Notes: generated by a model from the sequence alone, not told the origin. 64,000 nucleotides of DNA from CAYTBN01 sp964436045 (GCA_964436045.1 CAYTBN010000004.1:62001-126000); one strand, 5' to 3'. Numbered from the stretch's first letter, positions 48,376-61,005 are shown. Made by a program: numbers and translations.

Positions 48376-49269
48376 ATGAAGCCCATCGACCTGTCGATCC
48401 CCCTGGGCATCGGTACCCCGGCCTGGCCGACGTACGAGCCCCTGCAGATGAAGTACTTCAAGCGGCTCGCGCCCAACGGGGCCAACGGCCAGCTGCTGAC
48501 CCACTCCAACCACGTGGGCACCCACCTGGACGGGGAGATCCACTTCTTCTCGCCCGGCCGCGACATCGCGTCGCTGCCCCTGGACTACCTCATGCACGAT
48601 GGGGTGATCGTCGACCTGTCCGACGTGGCCGGCGAGTACGACATCTACACCTCGGAGATGGTCGAGGACCGGGTGGAGGTGCGCGACGGCGACATCCTGA
48701 TCATCCACACCGGCTACCACCACCACGGCTGGGACCAGCCCGCCGCCGACGAGGTGGCCTACATGGTCAAGCACCCGGGGCCGGACCGGGAGTTCGCCGA
48801 GTGGGCCAAGGCCAAGAAGCTGCGCTGGATCGGCGTGGACTGCGGCTCCGCCGATCATCCGATGAACACCATCATCCGCGACTGGATGCCGCGCCAGGCG
48901 CGGGAGGCCGACGCCCATTTCCAGGCCAAGTACGGCATGCCGCTGGCCGAGTTCTTCGACGACTCCAAGTACCAGCTGATGCACCTGGAGATGTTCGACC
49001 ACCAGATCGTCCACGCCGAGTGCCTGGGCGGCGACATCGACCTGCTGCTCAACCGCCGTGCGACCATCGGCGCCTTCCCGTGGCGGCTGGTGGACGGCGA
49101 GTCCTGTATCTGCCGGATCCTGGCCTTCGTCGACGACGACGAGCACGCCGAGCTGATGGCCAAGAAGGAGCAGGCCAAGCTCACCAAGCACGGGGACATC
49201 GCCGGTGTTCTCAACGACTGGCTACACGCCGAGGGGCGCGCTCGCGCGGGCACATCCGGCGCCAGATAG
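48376..49269 (+). CDS. Cyclase-family metal-dependent hydrolase
   Basis: 297 residues, cyclase/kynurenine formamidase/isatin hydrolase superfamily. Metal-site motif SNHVGTHLDGEIHFF gives H46, H50, D52 and H56; the usual Pro after the Asp is replaced by Gly-Glu. Later VDCGSADHP and HLEMFDHQIVHAECLGG hold the remaining ligand (Glu/His). These enzymes open lactams, imides or formamides. Next to a molybdenum hydroxylase and an amidohydrolase it is the best candidate for ring opening. GAAGGAGACCCCC before ATG 48376. Confidence 0.86.
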   Translation: MKPIDLSIPLGIGTPAWPTYEPLQMKYFKRLAPNGANGQLLTHSNHVGTHLDGEIHFFSPGRDIASLPLDYLMHDGVIVDLSDVAGEYDIYTSEMVEDRVEVRDGDILIIHTGYHHHGWDQPAADEVAYMVKHPGPDREFAEWAKAKKLRWIGVDCGSADHPMNTIIRDWMPRQAREADAHFQAKYGMPLAEFFDDSKYQLMHLEMFDHQIVHAECLGGDIDLLLNRRATIGAFPWRLVDGESCICRILAFVDDDEHAELMAKKEQAKLTKHGDIAGVLNDWLHAEGRARAGTSGAR

Positions 49270-49306
49270 GCGTCGACTCGCACGCGCTGGATTGCTAGGT
49301 CTATAG

Positions 49307-52300
49307 ATGCGGATGAGTTCCCGACAGGCCGAGGTGTCCCTTCAGCACGCCGACCGCGACGCGCCCGCGGTGGGCCGCTCCGTGCGCCGTCAGGACGGCG
49401 AGGAGAAAGTCACCGGCCAGGCGCGCTTCCTCGACGACCTGCCCTTCCGCGGGTTGCTGCACGCCGCCATCCACCGCTCCATCCGGCCCCACGCCCGGGT
49501 GCTGCGGGTGGACGCCCGCGCCGCGGGCGCGATCGACGGGGTGTGGGATGTGATCGCGGGGGACCGGATCGACCACCGCATCGGCGGCGTGATCCGCGAC
49601 CATCAGGTGCTGGCCACCGACCGGGTGCGGTTCGTGGGCGAGCCCGTGGCGGTGGTCCTGGCCGAGGACGCGAACATCGCCCGCCAGGGCGCCGACGCCG
49701 TCGCCGTGCTGTACGAGGACCTGCCGGCGGCGGTGACCGTCGGGCAGGCGCTGGCCGACGACGCGCCGATCGTCCATCCCCGGCTCGCCGACTACGAGAT
49801 CCTGCCGGGCTACCACCCGGAGCCGGGCTCGAACGTCTACCACCGCTACCACACGGAGAAGGGGGATGCGGACACCGCCCTCGCGGGCGCCGCCCACGTG
49901 ATCGAGGGGAGCTACACCTTCCCCCACATCGCCCACGTGCAGCTCGAGCCCCACGGCGCAGTGGCCCAGTGGCGCTCCCCGCGGGAGGTCACGATCTGGT
50001 GCACTTCCCAGTCCCCGTACCACGTGCGGGAGGTGGTCGCGGGCATGTTCGGTCTGCCGCTCAACGGCGTGCAGGTGGTGGTGCCGTACCTCGGGGGCGG
50101 TTTCGGGGGCAAGTCGGACACGACGGTCGAGCCGCTGGTCGCCGCTGCCGCCCGCCGCGTCATCGGACGGCCGGTCAAGCTGGTGCTCGACCGCGAAGAG
50201 ATGTTCGCCGGTTCGGTGCTCGGCCGGGGCTGTCGCTCCCGGATCCGCACCGGTCACGACACGGACGGTCGGCTGCTCGCCGCGACCATCGAGCTGGCCT
50301 TCAGCTGCGGCGCTTACGGGGAGTACGGGATCAACGTCGTCGAGGGCGCGGGGCACGTGGCGACGGGGCCGTACCGGGTCGACGACCTGCGCATCGACAG
50401 CCTGGCGGTGTACACAAACACCCCCTTCATCGGCGCCTTCCGTGGTTACGGTCACCCCGAGGTGCACTGGGGCATGGAGCGCCACCTCGACCGGGTCGCC
50501 GAGCGCCTCGAGCTGGATCCCTCGGCCCTGCGACGGGCCAACCTGCTCCGCCCCGGCGACCACCACGCCACCGGGCAGCGGGTCGAGGAGGACCACGGCG
50601 ATCTGCGGGGCTGTTTCGACGCGGTGGCGGCGCGGCTCGCCGAGGCCGACCGGACGCCGTCCGCGCCCGGCCGGACGCGTGGAGTCGCCCTGAGCCCGCT
50701 GATGAAGGCCCCGGTGATGGCGACCCACGCCTCGTCGGCAGCCATGCTCAAACTCAACGGCGACGGCTCGGTGGACCTGGCGGTCAGCGGCACCGAGATG
50801 GGGCAGGGCGCCTGGACGGCGTTGGCCCAGATCGCGGCGGACGCCCTGGGGATGCCCGTGGAGCGAATCCGCACGGCGCGCGCCATCGACACCTCCACCT
50901 CGCCCTACGAGTGGCAGACCGTGGGTTCGACGACCACCTGGAAGGTCGGCCAGGCGATCCTCGCCGCGGCCGAAGACCTGCTCCAGCGGCTCCGGGGCAA
51001 CGCCGCGGCGGCCCTCGACGCGCCCGCGGAGCGGATCGTCCACGACGGCGACACGCTGTGGGATCGGAACGACCCCGAGCGACGGGTCCCCATCGCCCAG
51101 GTGGCGCTCAACGCCGTGCACCCGGATGGCCGCGCCGAGGGGGGGCCGGCGGCCGGCTACGGCAGCTTCACCCCCCACGGTCTGACCCGACCCGACGATC
51201 GGGGAAAGGGGAACCTCGCGGCCGAGTGGACCTTCGGCTGTCACGGCGCGCTGGTGGAGGTCGACACCGGCACGGGGGAGACGCGCGTCCTGCGGCTGAT
51301 CACCGCCCTGGACGTGGGCACGGTCGTCAATCCGCTCATGGCCCGGGGACAGGTACTGGGCGCGGTCGCCCAGGGGATCGGCGCTGCGTTGATGGAACGG
51401 ATCGTCTACGGCGCCGACGGCCAGATCCGAAATGCGAGCCTGACCGACTACAAGATCCCGACTCCGGAGGACCTGGCGGACACCGAGCTGGAGGTGCTCT
51501 TCCTGGAGACCCCGTTCGCCGACGGCCCCTTCGGAGCCCGCTGCATCGGCGAACACGGGCTGGTGTCCGTGGCTCCGGCCATCGCCAACGCGGTGCGAGA
51601 CGCGACCGGCTGCCAGCTGGACGACCTGCCCCTGGACGCGGAGACCGTACGGGCCGCCCTCGACGGACGGACGGCCGACCGGGGGCCCCACAACCGGCTG
51701 TCGCCACCCATGCCCCGCCGGCCGGGCCCGGTCTATCGATACCTGCGGCCCGACGACCTGGACGAGGCCTGCGCGGCCCTGGCGGACGATCCCGACGCCG
51801 TCGCCCTGGCCGGCGGGACCGATCTGCTGGTCGAGATGCGTTCACGGGCGGTGGAGCCGACCCTGGTCGTCGATCTCAAGCGCCTCGAACGCCTCAGGGG
51901 GATCAGCCGCGAGAACGGCGAGTTGTGGATCGGGGCGCTGACCACCGTCACCGAACTCCTCTACGCGCCACAGCTCGACGGCGGTCTGGCCTGCCTGGCG
52001 GACGCGGCCCGGGTCTTCGCCTGCGCCGAGATCCGCCACCGGGCGACCCTGGGCGGCAACCTGGCCAACGCCTCGCCCGGCGCCGAATTCTGCGTGCCGC
52101 TGGTGGCACTGGGCGCCCGGGTGCATCTGCACGGACCGGAGGGCGCGGCCCGGAGCCTGCCCATCGGCGAATTCCTGCTGGGCGCCAGACGCACCGCGCT
52201 GGCCGCAGGTGAGCTGGTGACCGGCGTGAGCGTCCCGGTGGACGGGGGTGGCCTGCGCAGCGCCTACCGTCGGCGCTCCCGGACCCGCGGAATGGACCTG

Positions 52301-52597
52301 GCGGCCGTGTCGCTGGCGGTGGTGATGCGCGACAGCGACCGGCCGGGCCGGCGGCGGATCCAGCTCAGCATGGGCGCCGTCGAGGCGGTGCCGCCGCGGG
52401 CGGAGGCGGCCGAGAGGCTGCTGTCGAGGCGGCCGCTGGACCGGTCCGCCATCGCGGAGGCAGGGCGAGCGCTGGTGGAGGGGATCGCGCCGAGGACCGG
52501 CAGCCTGCGGGCCGAGCCGGCCTACAAGTCGGCCGTGCTGCCCGTGCTGCTGCAACGAATACTGGTGGACCTGGGGTTGGTGGAGGAGTCGCCATGA
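49307..52597 (+). CDS. Fused Mo-binding and FAD-binding subunits of a xanthine-dehydrogenase-family hydroxylase
   Basis: 1096 residues in one unbroken frame. Residues 1-790 are the molybdopterin chain: GGGFGGKSD (~262-270), AFRGYGHPEVH (~376), EMGQGAWTALAQIA and the catalytic Glu in CIGEHGLVSVAP (~748). A linker (~791-806) leads to the FAD chain: YRYLRPDDLDEA, ALAGGTDLLVEMR (~834) and RHRATLGGNLANASPGAEF (~912). Normally these are separate genes (CoxL/CoxM, XdhA/XdhB), and in eukaryotic XDH the order is FeS-FAD-Mo; here it is Mo-FAD with FeS separate. The enzyme probably adds a hydroxyl group to an N-heterocycle. ATG 51710 sits at the joint and may be a relic start. The next gene overlaps by four bases. 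Confidence 0.88.
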   Translation: MRMSSRQAEVSLQHADRDAPAVGRSVRRQDGEEKVTGQARFLDDLPFRGLLHAAIHRSIRPHARVLRVDARAAGAIDGVWDVIAGDRIDHRIGGVIRDHQVLATDRVRFVGEPVAVVLAEDANIARQGADAVAVLYEDLPAAVTVGQALADDAPIVHPRLADYEILPGYHPEPGSNVYHRYHTEKGDADTALAGAAHVIEGSYTFPHIAHVQLEPHGAVAQWRSPREVTIWCTSQSPYHVREVVAGMFGLPLNGVQVVVPYLGGGFGGKSDTTVEPLVAAAARRVIGRPVKLVLDREEMFAGSVLGRGCRSRIRTGHDTDGRLLAATIELAFSCGAYGEYGINVVEGAGHVATGPYRVDDLRIDSLAVYTNTPFIGAFRGYGHPEVHWGMERHLDRVAERLELDPSALRRANLLRPGDHHATGQRVEEDHGDLRGCFDAVAARLAEADRTPSAPGRTRGVALSPLMKAPVMATHASSAAMLKLNGDGSVDLAVSGTEMGQGAWTALAQIAADALGMPVERIRTARAIDTSTSPYEWQTVGSTTTWKVGQAILAAAEDLLQRLRGNAAAALDAPAERIVHDGDTLWDRNDPERRVPIAQVALNAVHPDGRAEGGPAAGYGSFTPHGLTRPDDRGKGNLAAEWTFGCHGALVEVDTGTGETRVLRLITALDVGTVVNPLMARGQVLGAVAQGIGAALMERIVYGADGQIRNASLTDYKIPTPEDLADTELEVLFLETPFADGPFGARCIGEHGLVSVAPAIANAVRDATGCQLDDLPLDAETVRAALDGRTADRGPHNRLSPPMPRRPGPVYRYLRPDDLDEACAALADDPDAVALAGGTDLLVEMRSRAVEPTLVVDLKRLERLRGISRENGELWIGALTTVTELLYAPQLDGGLACLADAARVFACAEIRHRATLGGNLANASPGAEFCVPLVALGARVHLHGPEGAARSLPIGEFLLGARRTALAAGELVTGVSVPVDGGGLRSAYRRRSRTRGMDLAAVSLAVVMRDSDRPGRRRIQLSMGAVEAVPPRAEAAERLLSRRPLDRSAIAEAGRALVEGIAPRTGSLRAEPAYKSAVLPVLLQRILVDLGLVEESP

Positions 52598-53082
52598 GCG
52601 AGAAGATCCGGGTGCGGATCAACGGCCGACCGAAGCGCTTCGACGCGCGGGCGCCACGCACCCTGTTGCAACTGCTTCGGGACGAGGTGGGGCTGACGGG
52701 GACCAAGGAGGGCTGTGGCACCGGCGAGTGTGGCGCCTGCACCGTGTTGCTGGACGGTCTGCCCGTGCGCAGCTGCCTGGTGCTGGCCCAGGAGGTGGAC
52801 GGCGCCGAGGTACTGACGATCGAGGGGCTTGCCCGTGACGGGGTCCTGACGCCCCTCCAGGACGCGTTCATCGAGACCGGGGCGGTGCAGTGCGGATATT
52901 GCGCCCCCGGCTTCCTGCTGGCCGCACACGCATTGCTGGAGCGCCACCCCTCCCCCACCCGGGAGCAGATCCTGGACGCTTACGGTGGTCACCTGTGCCG
53001 GTGCACCGGTTACGAGGCCCTGTTCCAGGCGGTGGAGCTGGCCTCCCGCCGCGGCACCGAGAGCGCCGCAGGTAGCGGCTGA
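52594..53082 (+). CDS. [2Fe-2S] subunit of the molybdenum hydroxylase
   Basis: 162 residues with two [2Fe-2S] sites: plant-type C41, C46, C49, C61 (GCGTGECGACTVLLDG) and the helical site C100, C103, C135, C137 (QCGYCAPGF, CRCTGY). This is the standard small subunit that passes electrons from Mo to FAD. ATGA overlap with the fused large subunit; the amidohydrolase follows after 26 bases. Confidence 0.93.
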   Translation: MSEKIRVRINGRPKRFDARAPRTLLQLLRDEVGLTGTKEGCGTGECGACTVLLDGLPVRSCLVLAQEVDGAEVLTIEGLARDGVLTPLQDAFIETGAVQCGYCAPGFLLAAHALLERHPSPTREQILDAYGGHLCRCTGYEALFQAVELASRRGTESAAGSG

Positions 53083-53108
53083 GACGAGAACCCGACGAGG
53101 AGATTCCC

Positions 53109-54353
53109 ATGGCACTGGACCTGATCGTGCGCGGTGGACGGCTGCGCGGGCGGGAGGACGACGGGCCCCTGGATCTGGGGGTGAAGGACGGGCGGATCGC
53201 CCGCGTGGCGCCGCGGATCGCGGACGAGGGCCCCGAAATCGACGCCGGCGGCAAGCTGGTCGCGCCGACGTTCATCGATCCCCACGTCCACCTGGACAAG
53301 GCGCTGATCACCGAGACCGTGCGGGACAATGTCACCGGCACCCTGACCGAGGCCATCGAGATCATCTGGGAGCGCAAGCGGCGCTACGATCCCGACGAGA
53401 TCCTGGCCCGCGCCAACCGGGTCATCCGCTGGGCGGTGCGCCACGGCACCACCGCCCTGCGCAGCCACGCGGACGTGGACACCATCGGCGGACTCGTGCC
53501 CATCGAGGCGCTGCTGGAGCTCCAGGACCAGGCTGGCCACCTGGTCGACCTCCAGGTGGTGGCCTTCCCCCAAGAGGGGATCCTGCAGGACCCGGGCTCC
53601 GCCGAGCTGATGCGCCGCGCGATGGAACTGGGCGCGGACGCGGTCGGCGGCATGCCGTACAACGAGCGCACCCCCGAGGACTCCCGCGCCCACATCGAGT
53701 TCTGCTTCGACCTGGCCCGGGAGTTCGATGCCGACGTGGATATGCACGTGGACGAGACCGACGACCCGGGTGCGCGCACCCTGGCGATGCTGGCCGACGC
53801 CACCGTCCGCCACGGCTGGGAGGGCCGGGTGACCGCGGCCCACACCTGTGCGCTGGCGGCCTACCCCGATCCCTACGCTGCCAAGGTCATCGGCCTGGTG
53901 AAGCGCGCCGGGATCCACATGATCACGAACCCGGCGACCAACCTCATGCTCCAGGGCCGCTACGACCGGCAGCCCATCCGCCGGGGTATCACCCGGGTGA
54001 AAGAGCTGATGGCCGCCGGGGTCAACGTGGGGTACGGACAGGACTGCCTGCGGGACACCTTCTATCCCACCTTCGGCCAGGCCGACCTGCTGGAGGTGGG
54101 CCTGATCACCGCCCACGCGGCCCAGCTGTCGACGCCATCGGAGGTCGACGCCCTGTTCGAGATGCCCACGGTCAACGGCGCCGCGATCATGCGGCTGGAC
54201 GACTACGGGTTGACCGAGGGTTGCCGCGCGAGCTTCAACGTCCTGGACTGCCCGGACGTCCAGGAGGCGTTCCGCACGCGACCGGACCGGATCGTGTTCC
54301 GGGACGGAAAGAAGATCGCCGAGACCCGGACCGAGTCGGCGCTGTACGAGTAG
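53109..54353 (+). CDS. Cytosine-deaminase-like amidohydrolase
   Basis: 414 residues, metal-dependent amidohydrolase of the CodA branch. Metal ligands: H59 and H61 (DPHVHLDKA), His in DMHVDETDDP, His in TAAHTCALAAYPDP, and Asp in VGYGQDCLRDTFYP where CodA has GHDDVMDPW. ATG 53109 follows GAGGAGATTCCC. It probably deaminates or hydrolyses a pyrimidine-like or related ring before or after the molybdenum hydroxylase. It is the last gene of the run; only three bases separate it from the convergent hypothetical. Confidence 0.87.
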   Translation: MALDLIVRGGRLRGREDDGPLDLGVKDGRIARVAPRIADEGPEIDAGGKLVAPTFIDPHVHLDKALITETVRDNVTGTLTEAIEIIWERKRRYDPDEILARANRVIRWAVRHGTTALRSHADVDTIGGLVPIEALLELQDQAGHLVDLQVVAFPQEGILQDPGSAELMRRAMELGADAVGGMPYNERTPEDSRAHIEFCFDLAREFDADVDMHVDETDDPGARTLAMLADATVRHGWEGRVTAAHTCALAAYPDPYAAKVIGLVKRAGIHMITNPATNLMLQGRYDRQPIRRGITRVKELMAAGVNVGYGQDCLRDTFYPTFGQADLLEVGLITAHAAQLSTPSEVDALFEMPTVNGAAIMRLDDYGLTEGCRASFNVLDCPDVQEAFRTRPDRIVFRDGKKIAETRTESALYE

Positions 54354-54356
54354 GAG

Positions 54357-54887
54357 CTACAGCGGCAGGCTGTCGAGGATGCCGGCGGCGATGTCGCCGA
54401 ACTCCTCGCGGCGGGAGTTGGGGCCGTAGACCAGCACCATGCCCGCGCCGCGATTCGTGTCCAGCATCTCGAGCTGGAAGGCGACGGTGAAGCCGTTGTA
54501 GGAGCCGAAGCCCTTGAACCGCAGGGTCACCCCGTCACCGGGGCGCTCGGGGTCCTTGACCACCTTGATCTCGAAGTGCCTGGCCAGCAGCGCCCGCACC
54601 GAGTCCTTGGTGTAGCCCACCTCATCGACGGAGTCGGCGGCGAGCGCGTCGACGAGGATGACCACCCCGTCGACGGTCGACAGCTTGACCTGCCCGTTGG
54701 TCGAGGTCCGCACCTCGTACCCCTCGGGCGGCACCATCGCGCCGAGCATGGTCTCGATCTCTTCGGTGGCCTCCATCTTGGGGCGCATGTCCCTCTTCTT
54801 GGACTCCACCTTCGGCGGCGCGATGCCCATCAGCACGAAGGCTGTCAGGCTGCACAGGATGACCGCGAACAGCTGTCGGGTTCTCAT
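54357..54887 (-). CDS. Hypothetical exported protein
   Basis: 176 residues from ATG 54887 with a signal-like N-terminus (MRTRQLFAVILCSLTAFVLMGIA) and a small alpha/beta domain (EYEVRTSTNGQVKLSTVDGVVILVDAL... NGFTVAFQLEMLD) I do not recognise. No lipobox Cys follows the hydrophobic part. AAGG precedes the ATG; a TACAAT at 54950-54945 may be its -10. Codon use is ordinary. Convergent with the cytosine-deaminase-like gene. Confidence 0.7.
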   Translation of the reverse strand: MRTRQLFAVILCSLTAFVLMGIAPPKVESKKRDMRPKMEATEEIETMLGAMVPPEGYEVRTSTNGQVKLSTVDGVVILVDALAADSVDEVGYTKDSVRALLARHFEIKVVKDPERPGDGVTLRFKGFGSYNGFTVAFQLEMLDTNRGAGMVLVYGPNSRREEFGDIAAGILDSLPL

Positions 54888-54995
54888 CCTTGACTCCCCT
54901 CGGGGCGAGTTTTCTACCTCGTCCCGGCCGAAGATTGCAAGGTTATTGTAAAGAACTTGCGGCCAACCTTCACTAAGTTCCGGCAAACCGTCGGA

Positions 54996-55649
54996 TCAAG
55001 TGCCGAGGATTCGGCGAAGAAACCGAGCCGCGACATCGGGGGCGAGCTCGGCTGCGGAAGGCGCGGCCCCCGCCAGCCGGGCGACCGACGAGATCTCGCC
55101 ATCGGCGCGGCGGATCCCGCAGGGCACGATCAGGTCGTACGCAGTCAGATCGGGATCCAGGTTCAGCGCAAATCCGTGGATCGAGATCAGCCGCCGTATG
55201 TGCACGCCGACGGCGCCGATCTTGGCCCGGCCGACCCACACCCCGGGGTACCCCTGGCGGCGGCCGGCCCCAAGGCCCAGATCGCTGGCCACGTCGGCCA
55301 TCGCCCCCTCCATGTGGGCGACGAATGTCGGCACGTCCAGGCCGAAGCGCGGCAGGGGCAGGATGGGGTAGCCGACCAGCTGGCCGGGGCCGTGGTAGGT
55401 CGCCTGCCCCCCCCGCTCGACCCGCACGACATCGATCCCCTGGGCGGCCAACAGATCGGCCGGGGCGATCAGCGCGTCATCGCCCGCCCGACGGCCCAGC
55501 GTGACCACCGGTTCGTGCTCCACCATCAGCAGGGTCGGCCGACCCCTCCCCGCCAGCAACTCGTCCCGCAGCTGCAATTGCAGCGAATGGACATCTGCGT
55601 AGGGACGCCGCCCCAGCCATTCCCAGTGGATCTCCCGGGATCCGGACAC
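54996..55649 (-). CDS. lipB: Octanoyltransferase LipB
   Basis: 217 residues. LipB moves octanoate from acyl carrier protein onto lipoyl domains. Motifs RGGQATYHGPGQLVGYPIL, the Lys in VGRAKIGAVGVHIRR and the acyl-Cys in LIVPCGIR are all present. GTG 55649 gives the natural N-terminus (SGSREIHWEWLGRRPYADV) and lies ten bases after the AI-2E exporter stop. The longer frame to 55781 overlaps that gene and is Pro/Ser/Cys-rich nonsense. lipA is not in the window. Confidence 0.92.
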   Translation of the reverse strand: MSGSREIHWEWLGRRPYADVHSLQLQLRDELLAGRGRPTLLMVEHEPVVTLGRRAGDDALIAPADLLAAQGIDVVRVERGGQATYHGPGQLVGYPILPLPRFGLDVPTFVAHMEGAMADVASDLGLGAGRRQGYPGVWVGRAKIGAVGVHIRRLISIHGFALNLDPDLTAYDLIVPCGIRRADGEISSVARLAGAAPSAAELAPDVAARFLRRILGT

Positions 55650-55659
55650 GCGAGGGGGC

Positions 55660-56823
55660 CTACCTGCCCTCGGTGTAGATCCGGCTGGCTCGGTAGCGGG
55701 CGAGGACGGTCTCCAGCAGGACGGAGAGGGCGGCGGTTGCGGGCACCGCCAGCAGGATGCCCATGAAGCCGAACAGGGCACCGCCGATGAACAACGACAA
55801 GATCACCACCATCGGGTGCAGTCCCACGCTCTCGCCCACGATCTTGGGGGTCAGGAGGGTGCCCTCGAGCAGCTGGACCACGCCAAAGGTTCCCACCACG
55901 CCCAGGAGGTGCCAGTCGATGCCGAACTTGAGCAGGCAGAGGACCGCGCCCAGGATCACCCCGACGATGGTGCCCAGGTAGGGGATGATGAACAGCGCCC
56001 CCGAGAGCACCCCGACCAGCAGCGCCATGTCGATACGACCGAAGGCGATCAGGCCGACGGAGTACAGCACCGCCAGGATCGTGCACAGGGTCAGCTGCCC
56101 CCGGATGAACTGCCCCATCTTGGTGTCGATCGCCCGGGCGTGTTTGCTGACCAGGGGCTGCCAGGTCACCGGCACCAGGTTGAAGACCCAGGCCACCATG
56201 CGGTCGAAGTCCCGCAGGAAGTAGAAGGTGTACACCGGGATCATCAACACGTTGGCCAGCCCCAGCACGAAGGCCAGGGTGCTGGATGCGGCCCAGGCCG
56301 CGACCCGCTTGAGGGGGTCGAGCTGTTCGGTGTCCACGTCGCGCAGCAGCTGGGGCCAGGTGTCCCGCAGCGAGCTGAGGTCGAGGGTGACCTTGGTACC
56401 CATCTTCTCGTTGGCGTAGTCGACCCAGCCCTCGATGTTCGCGGCGTACCCCGACAGGTTGGCGGACAGCCCGGCGACCTCGTTGACCACGTAGGGGATC
56501 AGCAGCAAGACCGCCAGGACCGCGGTGATCGTGCCCAGGACCAGGCAGGCGAAGATCGCGGGACTGCGTTTCCAGCCGCGGGCCTCGAAGCGGTCGATCA
56601 GCGGATCCATCAGGTAGGCCAGGATCAGCGCCACGGCCAGGCCCACGAGGGCTGAACGCAGCGCGTACAGCAAGAGGAACGACACCGCGCCAGCGATCAC
56701 CGCCAGCACGACCCGCATCGCGATCTCGCGGCTCGACAGCCGCTGTCCCCAGCGCATCGATCCCGGCGTCGCCTTGGGCGCGTCGGCGCCCCGGTGCCTC
56801 GTCCGAACCAGATGTGAACCCAT
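55660..56823 (-). CDS. AI-2E/PerM-family membrane transporter
   Basis: 387 residues with about eight membrane segments: two near the N-terminus, a long soluble loop (VVNEVAGLSANLSGYAANIEG...), and the conserved C-terminal half with YFLRDFDRM, QFIRGQLTLCTILAVLYSVGLIAFG and FIPYLGTIVGVILGAV and LTPKIVGESVGLHPMVVILSLFIGG. Family members export small molecules or act as Na+(Li+)/H+ antiporters; function here unknown. GGGGAGAG at good distance before ATG 56823. Confidence 0.86.
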   Translation of the reverse strand: MGSHLVRTRHRGADAPKATPGSMRWGQRLSSREIAMRVVLAVIAGAVSFLLLYALRSALVGLAVALILAYLMDPLIDRFEARGWKRSPAIFACLVLGTITAVLAVLLLIPYVVNEVAGLSANLSGYAANIEGWVDYANEKMGTKVTLDLSSLRDTWPQLLRDVDTEQLDPLKRVAAWAASSTLAFVLGLANVLMIPVYTFYFLRDFDRMVAWVFNLVPVTWQPLVSKHARAIDTKMGQFIRGQLTLCTILAVLYSVGLIAFGRIDMALLVGVLSGALFIIPYLGTIVGVILGAVLCLLKFGIDWHLLGVVGTFGVVQLLEGTLLTPKIVGESVGLHPMVVILSLFIGGALFGFMGILLAVPATAALSVLLETVLARYRASRIYTEGR

Positions 56824-56850
56824 GGTCCGCTCTCCCCGTTCTCTGCCTGT

Positions 56851-56874
56851 CGCCTGACGCCTGACGCCTGACGC

Positions 56875-56878
<4 letters not shown>
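56851..56878. repeat. CGCCTGA heptamer tandem repeat at the dnaE 3' end
   Basis: Three perfect copies (56851-56857, 56858-56864, 56865-56871) and a fourth variant CGCCTAC (56872-56878) that contains the dnaE stop codon. A 7-base unit would shift frame if it moved into coding sequence. Confidence 0.85.
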
Positions 56879-60339
<3,461 letters not shown>

Positions 60340-60375
60340 GGATTCGGTCCTGGCGCGGGGGTTGCCGGAGCCTCG

Positions 60376-60404
60376 GTTCTGTCACCCAGGCCGGAGGGTG
60401 TCAA
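60376..60404 (-). promoter_or_regulatory. Possible sigma70-type promoter for dnaE
   Basis: On the minus strand TTGACA (60404-60399), a 17-base spacer and CAGAAC (60381-60376), giving a ~30-base leader to the dnaE ATG. The -35 is perfect and the -10 partial. Confidence 0.5.
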
Positions 60405-60461
60405 CGGGAGGGCACGCCATCCGTTGACTCGCCCCCCCAAAGCGCGCTACCAAGGACCATC

Positions 60462-60980
60462 ATGCGGTGTCGAAATCTGCTCTTGCTGCCTGTCGTCGCC
60501 TCCCTGTTGCTGGCCGCCGTCCCGGCGGAGGCCAAGGACCTTCGGGGGCGCTTCGCCTTCGGGTTCAACAACCAACTGAGTCCCGTCACCGGGGCGTCGA
60601 TCAAATACACCTTCCCGGCGAAAGAGCCGACGGTGAACATCGCGATCCAGGGAATCGCAGGGATCGCGCTGTTCAACGCGCGCGCGCTGAACGACAAGTT
60701 CTTCGCCGGCTTCCGGATGCTGTTCACCTTCATCGCCGAGGACAACCTCAACGTCTACGCTGGCGGTGGTGCCGGGTACGCGGGGTTCGACGACGGCTCC
60801 CGGGCGGTCCGCGCCCAGCCGGTGGTGGGCGTCGAGTTCTTCTTCTTCGGGCTCGAGAACCTGGGGTTCTCCACCGAGTTCGGCGTCAACGTCGACATCG
60901 GCATCGCGCCGAAGTCGGGGATCGACGTCTCGACCACCAGCGGCTCCTTCGCCGCGGTGGGGGTCCACTATTACTTCTGA
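60462..60980 (+). CDS. Small outer-membrane beta-barrel protein
   Basis: 172 residues: signal peptide ending LLLAAVPAEAKD (cut after AEA), then eight short alternating strands (RFAFGFNNQLS, ASIKYTF, NVYAGGGAGYAG, VVGVEFFFFGLE, STEFGVNVDIGI) and a terminal Phe (AVGVHYYF), the signature of a barrel recognised by BamA. It resembles the OmpW/opacity-like small barrels, not assigned further. AAGGACC before ATG. Divergent from dnaE; ruvX overlaps or follows with no space. Confidence 0.8.
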   Translation: MRCRNLLLLPVVASLLLAAVPAEAKDLRGRFAFGFNNQLSPVTGASIKYTFPAKEPTVNIAIQGIAGIALFNARALNDKFFAGFRMLFTFIAEDNLNVYAGGGAGYAGFDDGSRAVRAQPVVGVEFFFFGLENLGFSTEFGVNVDIGIAPKSGIDVSTTSGSFAAVGVHYYF

Positions 60981-61005
60981 TCCACCGCCCTCGCGTCCCC
61001 GAGCG

